Positions 1-3,929 of a DNA stretch of 5,423 bases are shown in pieces. Numbering within the stretch: position 1 is the stretch's first letter; each line of letters begins with the position of its first letter. Position numbers and translations under genes: made by a program. This DNA is from Phycisphaerales bacterium UBA2396 (GTDB taxonomy: Bacteria > Planctomycetota > Phycisphaerae > Phycisphaerales > UBA1924): the NCBI GenBank assembly GCA_002343325.1, contig DDSG01000101.1, positions 1-5,423 of the forward strand, given 5' to 3'. The notes beneath the pieces are model-generated. The model did not search any database and was not told where the DNA came from. It was given only the letters and a program-made list of their open reading frames with translations.

Positions 1-429
1 GAGTCGCTGCTGCGGCGCGGGCGGTGGGCGATGGGGCTCTCGCTCGCGGGGTTTTTCGTGGTGTCGCCGGGCGTCTTGCCGGGCGAAGAGTCGGCCCGCA
101 TCATGCGAGCGGCGGAGGGGCTGTGGACGCTTGATCGGCCGATCGCGTCGACGCATCGGCAGGACAGCATGGTCTTCTGGACGCGCGGGCGTGTGGCGAG
201 ACTGAAGGCCGAGGAACTGGCGGCGTGGTTCACGGAACATCCGGGCGGCCTGGCGGTCGTGCGCGAGTCGGAGTTGCACGGGGTGCTCGTGCCGATGGGG
301 CTGCGCCTGGTGCAGCGTGTTCCCGAGAACGCGCTCTTTGCCGACCTTGGGCTCGACGGGTTTCACGCGACGAGCCCGCGGTCGTGGTGCCTGGTCGAAC
401 TTCCGACGGCGTCGGCGGGCGGCCTGTAG
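1..429 (+). CDS. C-terminal part of a probable GT39/ArnT-like membrane glycosyltransferase (5' truncated)
   Basis: The reading frame is open from base 1, ten codons before the first ATG at 31, and stops with TAG at 427-429. It is therefore the tail of a longer gene, and 142 residues are visible. The first ~25 residues are basic and then hydrophobic (LLRRGRW, then AMGLSLAGFFVV), which fits the end of a last membrane helix. The rest is a soluble domain with the pattern 'stress a short sugar-like head, then VFWTRGRV, then EELAAWFTEHPGGLAVVRE'. GT39/ArnT-type transferases, which move sugars from polyprenyl phosphates on the outer face of the membrane, end in a soluble domain with a comparable layout. 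The catalytic N-terminal part is outside the window, so the family call is an inference from the tail alone. A polytopic membrane protein of another type is the main alternative. The next gene starts 21 bases downstream, suggesting an operon. Confidence 0.55.
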   Translation, partial: ESLLRRGRWAMGLSLAGFFVVSPGVLPGEESARIMRAAEGLWTLDRPIASTHRQDSMVFWTRGRVARLKAEELAAWFTEHPGGLAVVRESELHGVLVPMGLRLVQRVPENALFADLGLDGFHATSPRSWCLVELPTASAGGL

Positions 430-450
430 AATCAGCACAACGGAGGTCTC

Positions 451-1647
451 ATGCCCGGCGGACACAGCGACAGGCCCATCGTGCTCGCCGATCTCACGGC
501 TGACTTGTTGTGGCCCAAGGTGCTCCGGTCTGTGGGGTTGGCGCTTCGGCCTGGGCGTGTGCTGCTGGCGTTTGTCGCGATCGTGGCGGCGGGGCTTTGC
601 CTGTCGATCCCCGTGCCCTGGGAAGAGGGCCGGACGGCGTGGCAGTTGATGCGGTCGGCGAGCTTCGGGGCGATGTCGTTTCCGGCGGGCGAGGGAATCG
701 CCGAGCTGGTGCTGGTGCCGCTGTCGTTCGTCGTGAGGCCGGTGCTCGCCGGGGCCGCGTTCGCCACGCAGCACCCGCTGGCGTTCGCGGCCTTCGGGCT
801 GCCCGCGCTGTTCGTCGTCACGCTGTTCGGGGCGGCGATCTCGCGGCTCGCGTCGGCGGACTTTGCGCACGGCGTGGGGGAGCCCTGGACTCGGGCGCTG
901 GCGTTTGCGCTCGGGCGGTGGCCCGCGCTGTTGGTCGCGGTGCTCGGGCCGCTCGCGCTGATCGCCGGTTTCGCTGCCATCAACGCGGTGCTGGGCTGGG
1001 GCTTGCTGCGCTGGCCGGGCGTGCGCGTGGTGGGGGCGTTGTTCTATGGCGGGGCGCTGCTGACCTCCGCCGTGTCGGTCTTTCTGTTTGTCGTGTATGT
1101 CGTCGGCTGGCCGCTGCTGCTGCCCGCGGTGATCTGCGAGGGGCGCGGCATCAAGGGCGGGGGCCCGGGCGACGGGATCGACGGCATCCAACGGGCGTAC
1201 GCCTACGTGCCCACGGCCCCGCTGCGGTATCTGGCGTTCGCGGCGCTGCTCGTTGCGCAGCTCTACCTCCTGCACTGGCTGGTCTTCTGGATGGCCGACG
1301 CGACGGTCGGCTTTGCACGCTGGAGCGCCAGCGCGATGCTTCCCGAGGAGGCCGCCCGGCTTGCGTTGGGCTCGCCCGGCGTCGATGGGTCGCAGAGCGT
1401 CACCTTTGCCAATCGTGTCGTTGAATTCTGGGAGCGGATCCCGGGAATGTTCGCCGCGAGCGTGGTGCTGTCGGCGTTGTTCTGCGGGTGCACGGTGCTG
1501 TACCTTGCGATGCGGCGTGTCTGCGACGGGCAGGACGAGCATGACATCTGGATGCCGGGCATCGACCTCGCCGACGCGCCGGGCGGGAACACGCCGCGGC
1601 CTCGGATCGGCGCGGGCGTGCAGAGCGGACCGGCGCGCGATGAATAA
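451..1647 (+). CDS. Multi-pass membrane protein of unknown function, planctomycete-type
   Basis: This is a 398-residue protein. The ATG at 451 is preceded by GGAGG at 442-446 with a 4-base spacer, which supports this start. About six or seven hydrophobic segments are visible, near residues 37-55, 85-105, 108-130, 155-180, 195-228, 257-281 and 333-354. After the fifth comes a cytoplasm-like loop with EGRGIKGG, then DGIDGIQRAYAYVPTAPLRYL (residues ~230-261). After the last helix comes RRVCDGQDEHDIW (~355-367). I recognise this arrangement from uncharacterised planctomycete membrane proteins, where a 'WPL...A...EG..  D..SR.YSYV...P' block and a C-terminal 'R..DG.E..E' block recur. This is recall, not a search result. 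No catalytic motif is visible and no function can be given. It lies between the glycosyltransferase tail and a small overlapping gene, so co-expression is likely. Confidence 0.85.
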   Translation: MPGGHSDRPIVLADLTADLLWPKVLRSVGLALRPGRVLLAFVAIVAAGLCLSIPVPWEEGRTAWQLMRSASFGAMSFPAGEGIAELVLVPLSFVVRPVLAGAAFATQHPLAFAAFGLPALFVVTLFGAAISRLASADFAHGVGEPWTRALAFALGRWPALLVAVLGPLALIAGFAAINAVLGWGLLRWPGVRVVGALFYGGALLTSAVSVFLFVVYVVGWPLLLPAVICEGRGIKGGGPGDGIDGIQRAYAYVPTAPLRYLAFAALLVAQLYLLHWLVFWMADATVGFARWSASAMLPEEAARLALGSPGVDGSQSVTFANRVVEFWERIPGMFAASVVLSALFCGCTVLYLAMRRVCDGQDEHDIWMPGIDLADAPGGNTPRPRIGAGVQSGPARDE

Positions 1648-1915
1648 CCCGTGGACGAGCCGAGCCGCCGTTGCGTGTGCCGGTCTTCTCGCCGAGGCGG
1701 GCGTGCGCGAACTGACGATTGAGACAAACGGCGAGGTGCGCGTGCTCCGGGCGCGCGTCACCGACCTGCCCTCACTGCTCATGAGGACTCCCGCCGCGAC
1801 GTTGCGGACGGGCGGCCTCGAGATCGAGTGGTCCACCGCCGGCGTCCGCGTCCTGGGCGACGGCCCGCTCGCGGGGTCGATTCGGGAGATGCTCTTCGAG
1901 AAAAACCCCAAGTGA
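1640..1915 (+). CDS. Small hypothetical protein translationally coupled to the membrane protein
   Basis: This gene encodes 91 residues. The ATG at 1640 overlaps the upstream TAA (1645-1647) in ATGAATAA, an 8-base overlap typical of translational coupling. The frame is open far upstream, but only this start fits the gene order. The sequence begins with an amphipathic helix-like stretch (residues ~6-22, SRAAVACAGLLAEAGV). Short beta-like stretches follow (RELTIETNGEVRVLRARV, then GLEIEWSTAGVRVLG), and it ends in a charged helix (IREMLFEKNPK). There is no signal peptide or membrane segment, so it is probably cytosolic. I recognise no family. Coupling suggests a stoichiometric partner or accessory of the membrane protein, which is inference only. 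Confidence 0.7.
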   Translation: MNNPWTSRAAVACAGLLAEAGVRELTIETNGEVRVLRARVTDLPSLLMRTPAATLRTGGLEIEWSTAGVRVLGDGPLAGSIREMLFEKNPK

Positions 1916-2040
1916 ACCCCGGGGTCCTCGCGTGCAGAGCGCTTTCGTGGCCTTCATTCTCGATCGTTCTCACACGGACGTCCGAATGTCACTGACTCCA
2001 TCGTGCCCCGGACGGCGAACCCAAAGCACGGGAGGTTGTG
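1916..2040. promoter_or_regulatory. Intergenic gap with two perfect 10-base palindromes before apaG
   Basis: This 125-base gap separates the left-hand run from apaG and should hold the apaG promoter. Two perfect palindromes are visible: ACCCCGGGGT at 1916-1925, immediately after the stop codon, and CGGACGTCCG at 1975-1984. Neither is followed by a T-run, so they are not convincing intrinsic terminators. The second could be an operator, but the sequence alone does not show it. I found no persuasive -35/-10 pair. GGAGG at 2031-2035 is the apaG ribosome binding site. Confidence 0.3.
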
Positions 2041-2448
2041 ATGACAGGCTGCGCAACACAGCATTCTTCAGAGCGATTCACGCACGGCGTGCGGGTGCGG
2101 GTGGTGCCGTCGTACGTGCGCGAGGAGTCGAAGCCGGAGCTTGGGCAGCACCTGTTCGCGTACACCATCACGATCACGAACGAACGGGCCGCCCCGATCC
2201 GCCTGCAGGAGCGTCGCTGGCTGATCGCGGATTCCGAGGGTGTGCAGCGGATCGTGAAGGGCACCGGGGTGGTGGGGATGACGCCGAGGATCGAGCCCGG
2301 GCGGAGCTTTGAGTACACAAGCTCGGTGCCGATCGAGGCGCCGTGGGGGACGATGGAGGGGGCGTACACGTTCGAGGACGAGGTTGGGCTGACCTTCGAG
2401 GCGGAGGTGGGGCGGTTCTACCTGGTGGTGCCCGAGGACGCCGGTTGA
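2041..2448 (+). CDS. apaG: ApaG domain protein
   Basis: The protein has 135 residues, close to the ~125 of E. coli ApaG. I chose ATG 2041 over GTG 2038 because GGAGG (2031-2035) lies 5 bases from the ATG and only 2 from the GTG. The ApaG family pattern runs the full length: VRVVPSYVREESKPE (~18-33), FAYTITITNE (39-48), RRWLIADSEG (58-67), the glycine motif GTGVVG (74-79), PRIEPGRSFEYTS (82-94), GTMEGAYTF (103-111) and a C-terminal F-L strand. The fold is a single immunoglobulin/fibronectin-type beta sandwich, also found in some F-box proteins. In enterobacteria apaG sits with apaH and ksgA; here it stands alone next to a tRNA. The biochemical role is unsettled: nucleotide or pyrophosphate binding has been proposed and no enzyme activity is firmly established. 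Family assignment is firm; function is not. Confidence 0.93.
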   Translation: MTGCATQHSSERFTHGVRVRVVPSYVREESKPELGQHLFAYTITITNERAAPIRLQERRWLIADSEGVQRIVKGTGVVGMTPRIEPGRSFEYTSSVPIEAPWGTMEGAYTFEDEVGLTFEAEVGRFYLVVPEDAG

Positions 2449-2473
2449 GGCCCCACGGGGGTGGTGCTATCCT
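2445..2473 (+). promoter_or_regulatory. Probable sigma70-type promoter of tRNA-Ser
   Basis: TTGAGG at 2445-2450 and TATCCT at 2468-2473 are separated by exactly 17 bases. The -10 is preceded by TGC (2465-2467), an extended -10 element. Each hexamer matches the consensus at 4 of 6 positions. Transcription would begin near 2480, just ahead of the mature tRNA at 2488. The -35 box overlaps the apaG stop codon (2446-2448). Confidence 0.5.
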
Positions 2474-2487
2474 CCGCCCTGCCTTCC

Positions 2488-2578
2488 GGAGAGGTGGCCG
2501 AGTGGCTGAAGGCGGCGGTTTGCTAAACCGTTATACTGGGGATACCCGGTATCGGGGGTTCGAATCCCCCCCTCTCCG
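2488..2578 (+). tRNA. tRNA-Ser (anticodon GCT)
   Basis: A complete class II cloverleaf of 91 bases. The acceptor stem GGAGAGG (2488-2494) pairs perfectly with CCTCTCC (2571-2577). The D stem is GCC/GGC (2497-2499 and 2511-2513). The anticodon stem is 2515-2519 with 2527-2531, including one G-T pair, and the seven-base loop carries GCT at 2522-2524. The long variable arm (2532-2553) forms an 8-pair stem (2533-2540 with 2545-2552, one G-T pair) closed by GATA, as expected for serine. The T stem is five G-C pairs (2554-2558 and 2566-2570) around TTCGAAT. The discriminator is G (2578), typical of tRNA-Ser. CCA is not encoded. It should read AGC and AGT codons. Confidence 0.97.
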
Positions 2579-2583
2579 CTTCG

Positions 2584-2618
2584 AACAGCCCTTGCGTGCG
2601 CGGGGGCTGTTTTCGTTT
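2584..2618 (+). terminator. Intrinsic terminator after tRNA-Ser
   Basis: AACAGCCC (2584-2591) pairs perfectly with GGGCTGTT (2604-2611) around a 12-base loop, with a possible extra G-T pair outside. The stem runs into TTTTCGTTT (2610-2618), a T-rich tract. It begins 6 bases after the tRNA and fits a dedicated terminator for it. The lipoprotein gene begins only 30 bases beyond. Confidence 0.8.
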
Positions 2619-2647
2619 GAGGGGGTGGGGAGGGAGGTTGTTGCGAA

Positions 2648-2908
2648 ATGCCGGGCATGCTCATTCGTCGTGTGTGCCGTGCTGTGGTGGTCGTGTGTGC
2701 CGTGCTGTGCGGGGCGGCCGCGCTGCAGGGGTGCGGCGAGAAGAAGCGGCTGGTCGAGGTGTTCGACGTCGGCCCCGCCGGTGGCCCGCGTGGAGGCTCG
2801 GAGGGGTACCTGTGGGTCGATGCCGACGCCGAGCCGCCGCCGGGGAAGGGCTGGAAGCCGGTGGACATCAGCACGCTCACGCCCGTGCAGCGGGCGAGGA
2901 TCCGGTGA
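2648..2908 (+). CDS. Small putative lipoprotein of unknown function
   Basis: The protein has 86 residues. GGAGG at 2633-2637 lies 10 bases before ATG 2648 and favours it over the ATG at 2657, which is 19 bases away. The N-terminus is a lipoprotein signal: basic residues at 7, 8 and 11, a hydrophobic core (~12-26) and the lipobox LQGC, with the cysteine at 29. The mature form would be a 58-residue, Gly/Pro-rich, lipid-anchored peptide (CGEKKRLVEVFDV..., then PPPGKGWKPVDISTLTPVQRARIR) outside the cytoplasmic membrane. I recognise no family. The core contains extra cysteines at 10, 17 and 21, unusual in a signal peptide; residues 10 and 17 arise from the same short duplicated DNA block. No separate promoter fits easily between the tRNA terminator and the ribosome binding site, so it may use read-through or a promoter buried in the tRNA/terminator. 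A 33-codon frame follows 14 bases after the stop. Confidence 0.75.
   Translation: MPGMLIRRVCRAVVVVCAVLCGAAALQGCGEKKRLVEVFDVGPAGGPRGGSEGYLWVDADAEPPPGKGWKPVDISTLTPVQRARIR
2667..2709 (+). repeat. 20-base tandem duplication inside the lipoprotein signal sequence
   Basis: Bases 2667-2686 and 2690-2709 are identical over 20 positions (both begin GTCGTGTGTGCC and end GCTGTG), with three bases (GTG) between. The period of 23 is not a multiple of three, so the copies are read in different frames: the first as ...RVCRAV, the second as VVCAVLC. Both give residues tolerated in a signal peptide. Confidence 0.9.
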
Positions 2909-2922
2909 GGCGGGAGGGCCGG

Positions 2923-3024
2923 ATGGATGAACGGGGGGCACGAGTAGCCACGGTGGATCAAGGGCACCGGGCTTCCGCGAACCTGTTGCTGTGGCTGCTC
3001 GTTTCCACTAAACTGATCGTGTAA
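2923..3024 (+). CDS. Candidate 33-residue small membrane protein, or truncated start of a longer one
   Basis: ATG 2923 is preceded by GGAGG at 2913-2917 with a 5-base spacer, one of the best ribosome binding sites in the window. It lies 14 bases after the lipoprotein stop. The peptide has a charged N-terminal half (MDERGARVATVDQGHR) followed by a hydrophobic stretch (residues ~20-33, NLLLWLLVSTKLIV) up to TAA at 3022-3024. It looks like a tail-anchored small membrane protein or the first helix of a longer membrane protein. GC-rich sequence gives way to AT-richer sequence at about 2997, inside this frame. The last eight or so codons may therefore be foreign, and the gene may be a remnant. I recognise no family. 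Confidence 0.4.
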   Translation: MDERGARVATVDQGHRASANLLLWLLVSTKLIV

Positions 3025-3091
3025 GGGCATTGCCATCGGAAGAGAGACCAAAGCTGGTGCAAGAACTCATGTCGCCCATGTCGATCACGAT

Positions 3092-3709
3092 ATGCACAAG
3101 ATCATCGAGCCTTGGGCCGTGGAAGCGGATTGCGTGTGGATATGCCCTTGTTATCAAGAATGTACATTGAAAGAAAGGTCATCGCAAGTGTGGGTTACTC
3201 AAACGTATCTTGGCGATGTCGAGCGTGATGCACAGCTGTTTGTCTACTATGTTTACGAGGACTATGCAGAGGCCCAAAAGTGCTTTACTATGAAGGTGCA
3301 GGAAGAACTTGAGCGACTAGGTACTGTTTATGGTCCCAGAGTGTCACTGCTGATGCCCAATTCTCGTTCTTCTGATTCAATCGAGTCCGAGTTACGAAAT
3401 AGGTTGGATGCGCTCTGGCGCACTATCCAAGGCAAATTGCCAGGTCTTCTCGTTTGCTCGCGACCATTGAGCGAATTTGACTTTTCGAGTGGCGACTACG
3501 TGATTCTGCCCTTCGCAGATGAATCTCCCCAAGAAGCGGCTCGGGTAGTATCTCGTGTTAGGAAGCTACTAGACGACCAACTTGAATGGTCGCAGTCGGT
3601 CTCGCAGAAGGTGTCGTCCGAGCCGCTTTGGAAACGCTTCTTTTGTGCCTTAGAGCTTAAGCCGGGGGTCGGAGGTATTCGTATTGATCTAAAGAAGTTT
3701 CTAAGGTAA
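3092..3709 (+). CDS. Orphan protein of unknown function, atypical composition
   Basis: The frame encodes 205 residues and stops with TAA at 3707-3709. The start is uncertain: ATG 3092 is the first conventional start, but no ribosome binding site precedes it, and the frame is open back to a TGA at 3014-3016 without another ATG, GTG or TTG. The N-terminus has four cysteines at 14, 18, 20 and 24 (CX3CXCX3C), a possible metal site. The remainder alternates predicted strands and helices: QLFVYYVY (48-55), a helix 57-77, RVSLLMPN (83-90), a helix 95-114, GLLVCSRPL (118-126), DYVILPF (135-141) and a helix 145-166. This suggests a Rossmann-like alpha/beta domain, by inference. There are no membrane segments and no signal peptide. 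Base composition is far below its neighbours (30/60 and 26/60 GC in two sampled lines), which points to acquisition. A weak promoter-like pair (TTGCTG 2986-2991, TAAACT 3009-3014, 17-base spacer) precedes it. I do not recognise the family. Confidence 0.7.
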   Translation: MHKIIEPWAVEADCVWICPCYQECTLKERSSQVWVTQTYLGDVERDAQLFVYYVYEDYAEAQKCFTMKVQEELERLGTVYGPRVSLLMPNSRSSDSIESELRNRLDALWRTIQGKLPGLLVCSRPLSEFDFSSGDYVILPFADESPQEAARVVSRVRKLLDDQLEWSQSVSQKVSSEPLWKRFFCALELKPGVGGIRIDLKKFLR

Positions 3710-3791
3710 TAGCAACGGCAACCTGTCGGCGAGTGCTGCTCGCAATGCTCGATGATGCAGTGTGTTGCTTGGTCTTGTAAGCACAATCGTC

Positions 3792-3836
3792 TGGGCTTTA
3801 GCCCACCTATCGCTCGGTATCTTCATTTGATAGGTG
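3792..3836. repeat. Two abutting inverted repeats
   Basis: TGGGC (3792-3796) pairs with GCCCA (3801-3805) around the tetraloop TTTA. CACCTATC (3804-3811) pairs perfectly with GATAGGTG (3829-3836) around a 17-base loop. The two stems share bases 3804-3805 and so cannot both close fully. Short perfect hairpins with a TTTA-type loop are reminiscent of REP elements and IS200/IS605 ends, but no transposase is present. Confidence 0.5.
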
Positions 3837-3840
3837 ACCT

Positions 3841-3870
3841 GAGTCGCCTTCCTCGACTCTACCGGCGACT
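3841..3870. repeat. Pair of mutually exclusive hairpins
   Basis: GAGTCG (3841-3846) pairs with CGACTC (3854-3859) around CCTTCCT. Alternatively AGTCGCC (3842-3848) pairs with GGCGACT (3864-3870). The same left arm thus has two perfect partners downstream. Confidence 0.5.
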
Positions 3871-3929
3871 GCTCCAAACACGGCGGGCTGCAACGACAGG
3901 CAATGCTGTGGCTACCCCACCACCTCCCC

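Larger units (their letters stand above)
3710..3929. other. Non-coding, hairpin-rich gap between convergent genes
   Basis: These 220 bases separate the orphan gene from the stop of the M28 peptidase. I see no credible gene in them. The stretch holds several short inverted repeats, including GCGAG/CTCGC at 3729-3733 and 3739-3743 plus the cluster at 3792-3870. None is followed by a T-run on either strand, so none is a standard intrinsic terminator. Confidence 0.6.

Noticed and set aside
510..1424. 304-codon plus-strand frame rich in Arg, Ala and Gly
   Set aside because: It is a shadow of the membrane protein in another frame and has no ribosome binding site or domain.
1253..1639. Long upstream extension of the 91-residue frame
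   Set aside because: The extension overlaps the membrane protein almost entirely and reads as Arg/Ser/Cys-rich shadow. The coupled ATG at 1640 is the sensible start.
2467..3051. Minus-strand frames giving GEGGIRTPDTG- and GGDSNPRYRVSP-like peptides
   Set aside because: These are antisense translations of tRNA-Ser, a well-known spurious protein annotation. The tRNA explains this sequence.
3057..3170. Short frame from GTG 3057 or ATG 3069 (VQELMSPMSI...), ending at TGA
   Set aside because: It gives only 33 to 37 residues, has at best a weak purine run upstream (3038-3046), and overlaps the better-supported orphan frame.
2488..3900. tRNA-Ser as the attachment site of an integrated island
   Set aside because: I looked for a second copy of the tRNA 3' end downstream and found none. 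The GC-rich lipoprotein lies between the tRNA and the low-GC patch, and there is no integrase.
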